DNA of 10,971 nucleotides from Paludibacter sp. (GCA_030655595.1 JAUSNQ010000057.1:1-10971), one strand, 5' to 3'; positions 1-8,158 are shown, counted from the first letter of the stretch. The notes: generated from the letters alone by a model not told the origin. A program made the numbers and translations.

Positions 1-1159
1 GGATGTGTGCGTCTATCATCGAACCCAACCGACGGGCATTGATCTCCAACGCAATATTCTCGTTTTTTCGGGCAAAAACCTGAAAGCTTTTAATCTGTCG
101 GGCTTGATCTAAGGTCTCGAATAGTACATCACCGATTTCTAATAAGCTGTTTTCTTTTGGTTTTACTTTGAAAATGCTTGCTTTACTTACACCCCAAAAG
201 TTGATCGGATTTGAAAGGTAATTGGCTTTTCCTACGGCTTGCAGTTCGTTTATTCCTTCCCGCAATGGTTTGTATGTCAGTTTGTTTTGTTGCAGGTTAA
301 CACCCAAAATATTAACCTTGGTTTTCTTTCCAACTTTTGCGGCTGCCGGATAAACAAATGCTAAAAACGGAATTTCACCCAGTTCAATACGGTAGTTGAA
401 ATCTTCGCGTCCTCTGAAAATGGCATCGTGGATGGTAAGTGTATAGGTATCTGTTTCAGGTATCGTGGTGATGATTACCGGATCAACGCTGTTGCGGTAA
501 TCGTCGCAGAAAGCTATTTCTTTTCCTTTGCTGTTGGTGATGCGCATCACAGGCTGAAACCATCCCGGTACAGCATCGGCAATATAGGGCACCAATGCCC
601 TGCCTTTTGCTGCGGCGACTAATTGCATGCCTTTCGGAGCTTCAAATGTAAAATAGTCTATTTCGCCCGGCATGATTTGTCCGCATAAGGTTGCTGGCAA
701 GCTGTTTATTTTGTTTGGTTTGGAAATACTCGATCCTTTTTGCTCCACTTGATTTGGGTATTGCCCGATTTCAAATGGCAATTTATTGGAAATGCCTCCC
801 GGTGATTTCAAACGTAAATCGCGCAGTCCGGGAGTGGCTTGTTTGTCGATGGTCACCTGCACATAAATTCTGTCCTCGAGTTGCGGACTGCTTTGGTCGT
901 TGAGTTTCATGCCGCCGGGTTTTTTGCGTTTCTGAGCGGTTACTTCGGGGGTGTATAAAACTGCTTTGGTAATGCCGTCGCCACTGATCAGGATTTCTGT
1001 GGCGTTTTTAATATTTAATCCGCCGATTTCGATATCGACTGTTGTACCTCTTTCGCCACCAGCGGGATAGATAAATCCAACTGTCATTTTCTGTGCAGAC
1101 AGGAGCGTGGCGCTGATGATTAAAATTAGGAATGGTATGATACGTGGATGGTTCATCAT
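1..1159 (-). CDS. Secreted PPC-domain-type protein, 3' part cut off by window edge
   Basis: This reading frame is open from an ATG-ATG pair (1159 or 1156) to the left edge, giving 386 visible codons. The protein starts with a hydrophobic signal peptide that probably ends at LLSA/Q, around residue 22. The mature N-terminus (GFIYPAGGERGTTVDIEIGG, residues about 28-47) resembles the opening of planctomycete secreted proteins that typically read 'P.GGqRGttvev.l.G'. Further on, beta-rich segments (DYFTFEAPKG; DTYTLTIHDA.F.GREDFNYRIELG) look like bacterial pre-peptidase C-terminal (PPC) domains, and a second such unit (ENIALEINARRLGSMIDAHI) is cut by the edge. No catalytic motif is visible. It starts 19 bases after the DUF1501 stop, so it is probably the last visible gene of the same transcript. 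Inferred role: a periplasmic or surface-exposed binding or structural partner of the DUF1501 and DUF1549 proteins. The family call is by pattern; the function is unknown. Confidence 0.75.
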   Translation of the reverse strand, partial: MMNHPRIIPFLILIISATLLSAQKMTVGFIYPAGGERGTTVDIEIGGLNIKNATEILISGDGITKAVLYTPEVTAQKRKKPGGMKLNDQSSPQLEDRIYVQVTIDKQATPGLRDLRLKSPGGISNKLPFEIGQYPNQVEQKGSSISKPNKINSLPATLCGQIMPGEIDYFTFEAPKGMQLVAAAKGRALVPYIADAVPGWFQPVMRITNSKGKEIAFCDDYRNSVDPVIITTIPETDTYTLTIHDAIFRGREDFNYRIELGEIPFLAFVYPAAAKVGKKTKVNILGVNLQQNKLTYKPLREGINELQAVGKANYLSNPINFWGVSKASIFKVKPKENSLLEIGDVLFETLDQARQIKSFQVFARKNENIALEINARRLGSMIDAHI

Positions 1160-1178
1160 GATGAGTTTTTAGCGATGT

Positions 1179-2468
1179 TTATTTTTTTATCAGTTCATAC
1201 AGTAAACCATTGCTTTGTCCTTCTTTTCCGAGTGAAGGTAAAACGGGAAGTAATCCTTCTGAAATGTGCGGTAATGTACCTTTGGGATTAATGCCCATGA
1301 GCAAATAAACGGTACCAATGAGGTCGGCGGGATAGACTTTCCGTTCTAATATTTCTTCACCGGTTTTATCGGTTTTGCCGACTACCTTTCCCGGTATAAA
1401 TCGGCCTCCGGCTACTAAATAGCTGAAAGCCTTACCAAAATGTGCTCTACCTCCGTTCCAGGGTGCTTCCCATTGCACGCGGGGTGTTCGACCAAACTCT
1501 CCACCGCAAAGGATGATGGTGTTTTCAAGTAAACCTTTCTGATCTAAGTCGGATATCAAAGCGGATAAAGCCTGGTCGAGTTCAGGCAACATTTCATTCA
1601 TCCGCTGAAAATGTTTTTTATGGGTATCCCAGCCTGTGGTGCGTACATTGATGAAAGGCACACCAGCTTCAACCAATTTGCGGGCAGCCAGACAGGATTG
1701 ACCGATGCGGTGCATGCCGTAACGCTCACGGACTTCCTTGCTTTCTCCAGATAAATCGAAAGCTGCTCCTGCTTCTCCGAAAATGAAGTCGATGTTGAGC
1801 TGACGCATCGAGTCAACTTCGTTTTTGACTTCCGTAGCGTTGAAATTTGGATTAGTCTTTTCAAATGCACGTAACAATTGCATTCTCTGGTTGAATTTTT
1901 CTTTCGTAACAAAAGAGTTGACAATGCCTTCTACTTCAAAAATTGATTTCTCCGGCGCTCCACCTGTATCAAACGATTTGAAGGCGTTACCCAGAAATCC
2001 TCCTTCGTTAAAGCGGTTGTTGGCTGCTGTAAGTGAAATGTAGGGAGGTAAAATGCCTTTGTAACTGTCTTTTTTGAAGTATGAAATGACAGCCCCGTAG
2101 GATGGATAAACCACATGTCCACCGCTCAAATCGCCGGTAATCATGGCATAATGTCCCGTTTCGTGTGCGTTCACCCCGTGCGTCATGCTGCGAATCAGAC
2201 TGTATTTATCAGCCATTTGTGCCAGTAAAGGTAATTTTGAACCGATGATGATGCCCGGAACGTTCGTCGTGCTGACTTCTTTGAGATTGCCGTAGATATC
2301 CCTCGTAGCTTCGGGTTTGGGATCGAATGTGTCGGTTTGCGACGGACCGCCATCTAAATAAATCAGGATGACAGATTTGGCTTGTTGAGCAGATAAGTTT
2401 TCGTGGATAGTTATCATCAAAGTGATGATTATGAAAACCGTTATTTTAGTATATTGATGTGATTTCAT
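1179..2468 (-). CDS. Secreted DUF1501 family protein (alkaline-phosphatase-like superfamily)
   Basis: This 429-residue protein has a signal peptide (residues 1-27, likely cleavage LSA/QQ). It carries the DUF1501 signatures in order: ILIYLDGGPSQTDTFDPKP (about 34-52), AFDLSGESKEVRERYG (236-251), GQSCLAARKLVEAGVPF (256-272), GWDTH (279-283), CGGEFGRTPR (321-330), GGRAHFGKAFSYLVAGG (339-355) and a C-terminal ADLIGTVYLLMGI. DUF1501 belongs to the alkaline phosphatase/sulfatase-like superfamily. The Asp and His residues in LDGGP, WDTH and GRAHF are likely metal ligands, but the substrate is unknown. The His motif usually reads GRDH and here reads GRAH, so one acidic residue is replaced. I prefer the ATG at 2468. 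The frame also extends to a TTG at 2504 that overlaps the preceding stop, but starting there would put 12 residues in front of an otherwise normal signal peptide. The gene follows the DUF1549/1553 gene by 32 bases and precedes the PPC-type gene by 19, the usual trio for these families. Confidence 0.9.
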   Translation of the reverse strand: MKSHQYTKITVFIIITLMITIHENLSAQQAKSVILIYLDGGPSQTDTFDPKPEATRDIYGNLKEVSTTNVPGIIIGSKLPLLAQMADKYSLIRSMTHGVNAHETGHYAMITGDLSGGHVVYPSYGAVISYFKKDSYKGILPPYISLTAANNRFNEGGFLGNAFKSFDTGGAPEKSIFEVEGIVNSFVTKEKFNQRMQLLRAFEKTNPNFNATEVKNEVDSMRQLNIDFIFGEAGAAFDLSGESKEVRERYGMHRIGQSCLAARKLVEAGVPFINVRTTGWDTHKKHFQRMNEMLPELDQALSALISDLDQKGLLENTIILCGGEFGRTPRVQWEAPWNGGRAHFGKAFSYLVAGGRFIPGKVVGKTDKTGEEILERKVYPADLIGTVYLLMGINPKGTLPHISEGLLPVLPSLGKEGQSNGLLYELIKK

Positions 2469-2500
2469 CTTATTGATGGTATAAAAAATGAATCTGATGA

Positions 2501-3952
2501 TCAATGATTGTATAAAAATTCAATGCTGTTGATTTGTGACCACATTATATCGGAAGCTAAATTACGCAATGACAATTTATGTTCTTGGGCATATTGGCGG
2601 TACAGCGTTATTTCCTCATTCGTTGGGAAACGCGAAAGGGTCATCAGGGTAATGGCGCGGCACAAATTCGGGATGTTTTTTTGTTGTTTGCAAAGTTCAG
2701 TCAGGATATTGCTTTTTCTGATTCTATCTTCTAATTCACGTGCATTCATCAAATATAGCAATTGTCTGGCTGTAAGCGTGCTGTTGCGCTGACTCTCCAA
2801 AGAAACATCCCTCGAAACCCGACCGAACAGTTCCAACGCCGAACTTGATACGGTTGCATCACCCAAGTCGACAGAGCGGGTGCCTTTCGGATAATATGTA
2901 AAAGGCTCCGGAACACGGCTCCGATATTCATCCGAAATGCCTGTGAGATCGGCCAATGCATCTACCAGCACTTCAGCAGGTAAGCGTTGGGCAATAAAAA
3001 ATCCTTCGGGTGCATGTTTGCTTTGGTAAATGCCCGAGTTCAGGATTAGTTTCAACAATGCTTTGGTGTCGTAGCCGGATGCAATAAATTGGTTGGTCAG
3101 GTAATCTAGCAAGATTTTGTTGGAAGGTGGGTTGTGCGTTCCCCAATCATCGGGCTTATGTACAATGCCTTTTCCGAAAACCCAGAACCACAGTCTGTTG
3201 GTCATGACTTCGGCAAAACGACGGTTCTGCGGGTTGGTAAGCCAATCGGTATAAGCTTCTCTCCAGTCTTCTCCTTCCGGAAGCAGGATGGTGTTATTGC
3301 CCGAAATCTTCACAGATTTTTTTCGGGCTTTTTGTTCGAAATCTAAATAAATAATTTCTTCTTTCCATTCTTTGGTGGATTTATACCTGATTTGTTCGAA
3401 ACAGATTGCCCCTTCGTCTTTGCTGTTTCTATCACCAAGGAATAATAAATTCACGTTTTGATAAATGTTTTCAGGCGTTTTTTTAAGGAAAGCGCGGTAG
3501 AAATTCACCGCCGGCGACCGAAAATTGCTACCCTGCGAAAGTAAGAGCCTGCGAACAAATTCATCATAAGGAACATTTGCGCTGACTTGCTCGTACAGCC
3601 AGCGGTTATACGCTTGTACGCCATTGGGCCATAGGTTGCTGGGGAATTCGGATTTGATGCGGAGGATATCTCCCCAGCGCATAACGGTATAACGGACATA
3701 TTCATCTGAATCGAGGAGCGAATCAATGAGCAGACTCTTTTTTACAGGGTTGACTGACTGCAGGAATTGTTCAGCTTTATCTGCTTTGGGTAAACGGCCG
3801 GTCAGGACTAGATAAGTCCTCCTGAGAAAAACCTCATCACTGCATTGTTTGAAATTGGGTTGAGATGATTCCCGTAAGAGCTTGTCTATTTCGTTCCCTG
3901 AAATTGTGATTAATGGGAACAAAATAAGAAGCATAAATGTGATTTTTTTCAT
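2501..3952 (-). CDS. Secreted compact DUF1549/DUF1553 protein
   Basis: This 483-residue protein has a signal peptide (about residues 1-19). The DUF1549 half (about 20-200) is marked by FLRRTYLVLTGRLP (42-55), YDEFVRRLLLSQGSN and NVNLLFLGDR. The DUF1553 half (about 235-480) is marked by RRFAEVMTNRLWFWVFGKGI, HKPDDWGTHNPPS, LPAEVLVDALADLTGI, SSALELFGRVSRDVSLESQR and the typical C-terminus INSIEFLYNH. In Planctomycetes these two domains are usually part of larger proteins with an N-terminal cytochrome-like region and inserts; none of that is present. The CxxCHxHPF-like motif that normally follows 'FLG' in DUF1549 is absent: residues 171-184 read FLGDRNSKDEGAIC, leaving a single Cys. Heme or metal binding at that site is therefore unlikely. 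The ATG at 3952 is supported by the signal peptide directly after it. The gene sits 29 bases after the chorismatase gene and 32 bases before the DUF1501 start. The function of the family is not established. Confidence 0.9.
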   Translation of the reverse strand: MKKITFMLLILFPLITISGNEIDKLLRESSQPNFKQCSDEVFLRRTYLVLTGRLPKADKAEQFLQSVNPVKKSLLIDSLLDSDEYVRYTVMRWGDILRIKSEFPSNLWPNGVQAYNRWLYEQVSANVPYDEFVRRLLLSQGSNFRSPAVNFYRAFLKKTPENIYQNVNLLFLGDRNSKDEGAICFEQIRYKSTKEWKEEIIYLDFEQKARKKSVKISGNNTILLPEGEDWREAYTDWLTNPQNRRFAEVMTNRLWFWVFGKGIVHKPDDWGTHNPPSNKILLDYLTNQFIASGYDTKALLKLILNSGIYQSKHAPEGFFIAQRLPAEVLVDALADLTGISDEYRSRVPEPFTYYPKGTRSVDLGDATVSSSALELFGRVSRDVSLESQRNSTLTARQLLYLMNARELEDRIRKSNILTELCKQQKNIPNLCRAITLMTLSRFPTNEEITLYRQYAQEHKLSLRNLASDIMWSQINSIEFLYNH

Positions 3953-3981
3953 CTGTATAGCAGGTGTTAATATACAATATA

Positions 3982-5130
3982 CTAATGCGTTAATGTAGCA
4001 ATCCCCTCAATTTCAACTAATAATTCTTTTCTGCAAATATCTGCCTGTGTATATACAGTCGGTATGTCAAACCAGTGTTTTTCGACTTCGGATTTAATGG
4101 AATCAAAGTCCTCATTCTCTTTGTAATATACCCGCAAGGCTACAAATGTAGTCACAAAATCTGTTATGCCATAGTGCTGCAGATTAATATCTGATATAAG
4201 AAAATTTATATTTTCAATAGTTTGTCTGGTCTGTATTTCAGCTTTCATGCTGTGCATACTTTCTTCCCCTCTGATGGCAGCCGTACCCGATATAAAACAC
4301 AAGCCGCAGGATTTGTCAATGATGATTTTGGCCCTTTCGAATTTTGGGGTTGCATGCTGATCGAGTCTTTTTTTAGCAATGAGTTTCGATTGAGAATAAT
4401 GATGTGCCGCAACCTGTAAAGGATTATCAATGGGGATGATGCGGATTTCAGCTGTTTTAGGAGAAAACGCAATCATACTGATAAGCAATCCCTGAATGGA
4501 CATGCCAATGCCCGTGGCTGCAGGGTACCCCTGATTTTGCCAATTAGTTTTTGCGTAAAACTGTGCACGTGCTTCATTGAAAGCCTGATAGTGTTGTGTG
4601 TCAATGGTCGATGCTGTAATATTACCGATATAATTCCACTGTCGTACGATGTCGTTTATTTGAAAACCTTCTTTCTCGAAAATTGATCCTATCTTTTCAA
4701 AAATCTCATTACCTTGATTGGTAATAGTTTCCAGAAAATCAGCACTCCTGACTCCTTCGATGAATAATATTTTATTCTGCTCGTTTTCAACCACCATGTA
4801 AGGGGTGTCCGAGCATATTTGACGACATAATTTTACATCACAACAATCATCAACACTTATATGGATAACTTCGGCCAACACTTCATCTGAATTTTGGGTG
4901 GGCTGAGCAATAAAGCTAAACAGCGGAATGTTTTTATCAAATATTGAGGTGAGGGTCTGCTGAATGCTTACAAGTTTTTCTTCGTAATTTTCATTGGTAG
5001 CATTTCCAAAAAAGCTTATTCGGATGATGTGCTTGTTGCGTTCAAATTGTGCTACAAGCAAGCGAATGGTTTGTATAAAATCTGCGTGACAAGCTTTATA
5101 ATTTGCAATCCCGAAAGTTGTGTTTTTCAT
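3982..5130 (-). CDS. Chorismatase-like enzyme, FkbO/Hyg5/XanB2 family
   Basis: This 382-residue cytoplasmic protein has no signal peptide. Family features are WNYIGNI (165-171), YQAFNEARAQFYA (181-193), PAATGIG (203-209) and a C-terminal half with the YjgF/RidA-like signature FISGTAAIRGEE (279-290), AEIQTRQTIENINFLI and QADICRKELLVEIEG (362-376). Members convert chorismate to 3-hydroxybenzoate (Hyg5, XanB2 type) or to a dihydroxycyclohexadiene carboxylate plus pyruvate (FkbO type). The Cys366-Arg367 pair with Glu373 near the C-terminus resembles the arrangement I recall for 3-hydroxybenzoate-forming members, so that product is my preferred inference. An older name for the family is 'pteridine-dependent deoxygenase'. 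A cysteine-rich patch (Cys96, 97, 102, 106) and a further pair (Cys275, Cys278) are unusual. The gene lies 87 bases after the outer-membrane barrel gene and 29 bases before the DUF1549 gene. No polyketide or aryl polyene genes are visible. Family call confident; product specificity uncertain. Confidence 0.85.
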   Translation of the reverse strand: MKNTTFGIANYKACHADFIQTIRLLVAQFERNKHIIRISFFGNATNENYEEKLVSIQQTLTSIFDKNIPLFSFIAQPTQNSDEVLAEVIHISVDDCCDVKLCRQICSDTPYMVVENEQNKILFIEGVRSADFLETITNQGNEIFEKIGSIFEKEGFQINDIVRQWNYIGNITASTIDTQHYQAFNEARAQFYAKTNWQNQGYPAATGIGMSIQGLLISMIAFSPKTAEIRIIPIDNPLQVAAHHYSQSKLIAKKRLDQHATPKFERAKIIIDKSCGLCFISGTAAIRGEESMHSMKAEIQTRQTIENINFLISDINLQHYGITDFVTTFVALRVYYKENEDFDSIKSEVEKHWFDIPTVYTQADICRKELLVEIEGIATLTH

Positions 5131-5217
5131 TCAATAGATTTGTTTACTGAGAATAGAAGTCGAAACATAGACTGAATTCTACATCAATAGTTTAAAGGCG
5201 TTAATTAAAAACTTTTT

Positions 5218-8019
5218 TTACTTCCCCATCGTATTAAACTTATACGAAAACGCCAGCATCACAAAACTCTTCAGGGTATTAAATTGCCGGTCTTCAACAT
5301 AATTGCTTGAAATAAATTGCGTAACGCTGAGTTGTTGTTGCAGGATGTCGTTGAAAATCAGCGTGATGGTACCGGCATTGTTTTTAAGAAAATTTTTGCT
5401 GATTTCAGCGTTCCAAAGCAATTCTTGTTGGTTGTATTCGGTAGAAAATCCGGTTAAGGAACGGTAATTCATTTCTGAAGAAATTGCCCATGATTTGGGT
5501 AGATTCAGTTGGGCACTCAGGAATCCACCTATAGATGAAATGCGTTTATCCAGCATGTTTTCGTTTGAATAAGCAGTGTTGCTCAGTTCGTAACGAACTT
5601 TCCCCATCATGTACAGTCGATTCAATTTGAATGTCAATCCAAGATCCTGATTCAGTGTTGTGGTAGTGGCGATGGTTTTCTGACTGCCCGTGCTGCTGTT
5701 GATAGATGAAAATCCGATGTTGTTTCTGATGCCCGACCGCGTGTAGTTGTTGATTTGAAAATATGCAGATAAAGGGCGGTTGTACATGAACATGCCGTTT
5801 ACATTCCAGGAGCCCGACTGGTTGACCGGACTCGTGGTTTTAATCCCCGTTTCTCCATCGTAGTCTGTAAAATTGATGATGTCGTTCAGGATGTAGTTTC
5901 CCTCTATATTGGCCATAATCGACTGCTGATTGGTGCGGTTATTATCGTTGTATCGCAAACGTGACCAATGTGAGAATTTCGGCAGCAAGTCAGGATTCCC
6001 GATGTAAATATTGGTAGGACGACTTTCGTCCCGCGATGGATCTAATTGTTCAACTGTAGGCGAGGTTGTTCTTCCCCTGTAGTCGAAACGCATGTTTTTA
6101 CCGTTCCCTATGTTGTAAATCATGTATCCCACCGGCGCAAAATTGTAGGTTTGCAGTCCGGGAAAATAGGTAATGGTTGAATCTGCTCCCAGTGATGAAC
6201 CGCTCTGAATGAAAGAGCGACTTCGGATGTGTGAGGGGTTAAAATCCAGACCGAAAACATAACTCAATTTGGTTAGTGTACCTCTGTAGCTCACGCCAAG
6301 TTGTTGCGTTACTGTGAGGTTTTCGATACTCTTACTGTAAGGAATATCGAGTATGGAATAATCACCCGTTTCCGGATCTGGTTTGTAATTATTCCGGATA
6401 TTTTCACGATTATCAGCCCTCACCCAATAGACAAATTGAAGTGAATGTTTTTCTGCAATTGGTTCAATGTATGAGAAATAAAGGCGGTTATTGAAATTTG
6501 TCGAATTAGTTTCCCATTGCTGGTCGCGGATCACCTCCGGATTATTTTTTCTTCTGTAATAATAGTATCTGGCATTGGTTTCACCTGCTCCTTCAGTAGC
6601 ACCAAAACGCGAATCAATACTGAATGACAGTCTGCGACCTTTTTTCTTAAAACGGTGTGATGCTGTGAAAACTCCCCGCAGGTTAAGGCCAGGAGTCATT
6701 GAATTATATGTGTAATTATTGGTGTTGACCGAGTCACGATCAGCATTTCCGGCTTGAAGTAGTGAAAATCCACTGTTGTTGCGTGAGGTGACATTGTAAG
6801 AAGCAGATGGTGTAAATGAGAAAGTCCACCCCTCAATCGAACGGTTCTCAATTTTTCCACTGAAACGTATTTCCTGTGTCCGGGAAATCTGTGTTGCTGT
6901 GTCGGCTTGATAGGACGTGCTGTCGAGCAGGTAATATTGTCGCATGGAATTTCGGTTTACCATACTTTCATTTTGTCCGTACGACAAGTCACCGTTGATA
7001 ATCCAGGGAGATTTTTTCTCTTTGCCAGACGAGAAATTAATACCTGTCGAAAAAGATGAATTTAATCCCGGTTTCCCACTTCCGGTGGTGCTGCCACTTC
7101 CTCCGATGGTCATGCCATTGATGTTGTTACCGTTAACCACGATTCCGAGTTGTGTTTCATCGTACAGCCTGGCGGCAAATGAGTTGACAGAGTAACGCAT
7201 CAAGTCGCCCTCACTGCCATCCAGTTCCTGTCCGATGCCGATATTATTACTTGATAACCAGCCTCTTTTTTTGTCTTTCTGTATGCCGATGTTGATTACG
7301 ATATTTTCTTCTCCATCGTCGATACCGGTTAGTTTTGATAATTCCGACTTATCTTCAATAACTTGCAGTTTATCCATGATGTGTGCCGGAATGTTTTTGA
7401 TAGAAAGATTGGGGTTGCTTCGAAAAAAATCCTGACCGTCAACCATCACCTTTTTCACTTCCTTTCCGTTTACGAAAATCCGCCCATCTTCATCGATTGT
7501 TATGCCTGGTAGTCTTTTGAGTAAATCTTCCACGACAGCATTTTCCCGCAATCGGTAGGCAGTAGCATCATATTCCACCGTGTCTTCTTTTACAATCATC
7601 TCCCGCCGTTGAGCCACCACTGAAGCTTCTGCCAGCACAATTGCGTTTTCGGGCAAAACGATTTCACCCAGATCGTAATTGGTTTTCTTAGCATGAACTT
7701 TCACATCCTCATAGGTCTGCAGATAGCCAACGCTGGAAATCAAAATCAGGTATTCACCCTCTTTAGTAAATGAAAGCTGGAATATTCCATCTTCGTTTGT
7801 TGTAGTCCCTTTAACAAAAGAACTGTCGTTTTTTAACAGCAACTGAACCGAAGCAAAAGGAAGCGGTGTTGCGGTTTCATTTTCAATTGTAATGACTTTT
7901 CCGGTGATGGATTTTGTTGATGGAAGTGTTTCTGCATAAGTGTTTTGCGCAAAAAAAACAAATAGAAATAATATGTAAGTGAAATGGTTTCTTTTGTGAA
8001 AATTTACTTTACTCTGCAT
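5218..8019 (-). CDS. TonB-receptor-like outer-membrane beta-barrel protein
   Basis: This 933-residue protein has a long signal peptide (residues 1-29, probable cleavage TYA/ET). A carboxypeptidase-regulatory-like beta-sandwich follows (about 36-122: SITGKV, PLPFASVQLL, TTTNEDGIFQLSF, ISSVGYLQ). Next is a plug-like region (about 148-250: VEDLLKRLPGITIDEDGRIF, VNGKEVKKVMVDGQDFFRSN, IPAHIMDKLQVIEDKSELSK). The rest is a beta-barrel rich in Asn, Ser, Tyr and aromatic alternations, as in the OMP_b-brl_3 family of Bacteroidetes. Related proteins act as outer-membrane receptors, but no substrate can be read from the sequence, and there is no adjacent SusD partner as in glycan-uptake loci. The ATG at 8019 directly precedes the signal peptide. 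A -7 box (TAGCTTTG) lies about 65 bases upstream, with an inverted repeat in between. It appears to be the first gene of a possible five-gene transcript. No strong terminator is visible after its stop, only an AT-rich AAAAAGTTTTT stretch. Confidence 0.88.
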   Translation of the reverse strand: MQSKVNFHKRNHFTYILFLFVFFAQNTYAETLPSTKSITGKVITIENETATPLPFASVQLLLKNDSSFVKGTTTNEDGIFQLSFTKEGEYLILISSVGYLQTYEDVKVHAKKTNYDLGEIVLPENAIVLAEASVVAQRREMIVKEDTVEYDATAYRLRENAVVEDLLKRLPGITIDEDGRIFVNGKEVKKVMVDGQDFFRSNPNLSIKNIPAHIMDKLQVIEDKSELSKLTGIDDGEENIVINIGIQKDKKRGWLSSNNIGIGQELDGSEGDLMRYSVNSFAARLYDETQLGIVVNGNNINGMTIGGSGSTTGSGKPGLNSSFSTGINFSSGKEKKSPWIINGDLSYGQNESMVNRNSMRQYYLLDSTSYQADTATQISRTQEIRFSGKIENRSIEGWTFSFTPSASYNVTSRNNSGFSLLQAGNADRDSVNTNNYTYNSMTPGLNLRGVFTASHRFKKKGRRLSFSIDSRFGATEGAGETNARYYYYRRKNNPEVIRDQQWETNSTNFNNRLYFSYIEPIAEKHSLQFVYWVRADNRENIRNNYKPDPETGDYSILDIPYSKSIENLTVTQQLGVSYRGTLTKLSYVFGLDFNPSHIRSRSFIQSGSSLGADSTITYFPGLQTYNFAPVGYMIYNIGNGKNMRFDYRGRTTSPTVEQLDPSRDESRPTNIYIGNPDLLPKFSHWSRLRYNDNNRTNQQSIMANIEGNYILNDIINFTDYDGETGIKTTSPVNQSGSWNVNGMFMYNRPLSAYFQINNYTRSGIRNNIGFSSINSSTGSQKTIATTTTLNQDLGLTFKLNRLYMMGKVRYELSNTAYSNENMLDKRISSIGGFLSAQLNLPKSWAISSEMNYRSLTGFSTEYNQQELLWNAEISKNFLKNNAGTITLIFNDILQQQLSVTQFISSNYVEDRQFNTLKSFVMLAFSYKFNTMGK

Positions 8020-8047
8020 TTTGAAACAATATAATTAAAGTAGTTTT

Positions 8048-8071
8048 GAAGTCAGTTTGAGAATTGACTTC
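8048..8071 (-). promoter_or_regulatory. Perfect 7-base inverted repeat in the leader of the barrel gene
   Basis: GAAGTCA and TGACTTC are exact reverse complements separated by 10 bases. They lie between the -7 box (8083-8090) and the ATG (8019), so the element would begin a few bases after the predicted transcription start. It could be a 5' stem-loop that protects the mRNA, or a dimeric regulator's operator. No T-run follows, so it is not a terminator. The symmetry is seen directly; its role is inferred. Confidence 0.45.
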
Positions 8072-8082
8072 TTATGAATTTG

Positions 8083-8090
8083 CAAAGCTA
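8083..8090 (-). promoter_or_regulatory. Bacteroidetes -7 box for the outer-membrane barrel gene
   Basis: On the minus strand this reads TAGCTTTG, an exact match to the Bacteroides -7 consensus TAnnTTTG, and is followed by the common CA context. About 65 bases separate it from the ATG at 8019. A good TTTG -33 element at the usual distance is missing (the site reads ATCT), so the promoter may be weak or activator-dependent. Confidence 0.5.
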
Positions 8091-8158
8091 ACAAAAAATG
8101 ATTGTATGTAGATGATAATATAATACAGAAATTTTGATATTATTGAGGTATTTAGAAC

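Noticed and set aside
428..903. Two plus-strand reading frames of 64 and 70 codons
   Set aside because: They lie antisense inside a well-supported minus-strand secreted-protein frame that is open from 1159 to the window edge.
5162..5169. TATGTTTC on the minus strand upstream of the chorismatase, close to a -7 box
   Set aside because: It misses the final G of TAnnTTTG and has no TTTG at 19 bases upstream, so it is too weak to call a promoter. An internal promoter in this 87-base gap remains possible.
5200..5217. AAAAAGTTTTT stretch after the barrel gene stop as a possible terminator
   Set aside because: The palindrome has practically no loop and no GC pairs, so it does not make a credible hairpin.
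5218..8019. SusC-type glycan-uptake receptor
   Set aside because: There is no SusD partner nearby and the barrel resembles the OMP_b-brl_3 type, so a SusC call or a glycan substrate is not supported.
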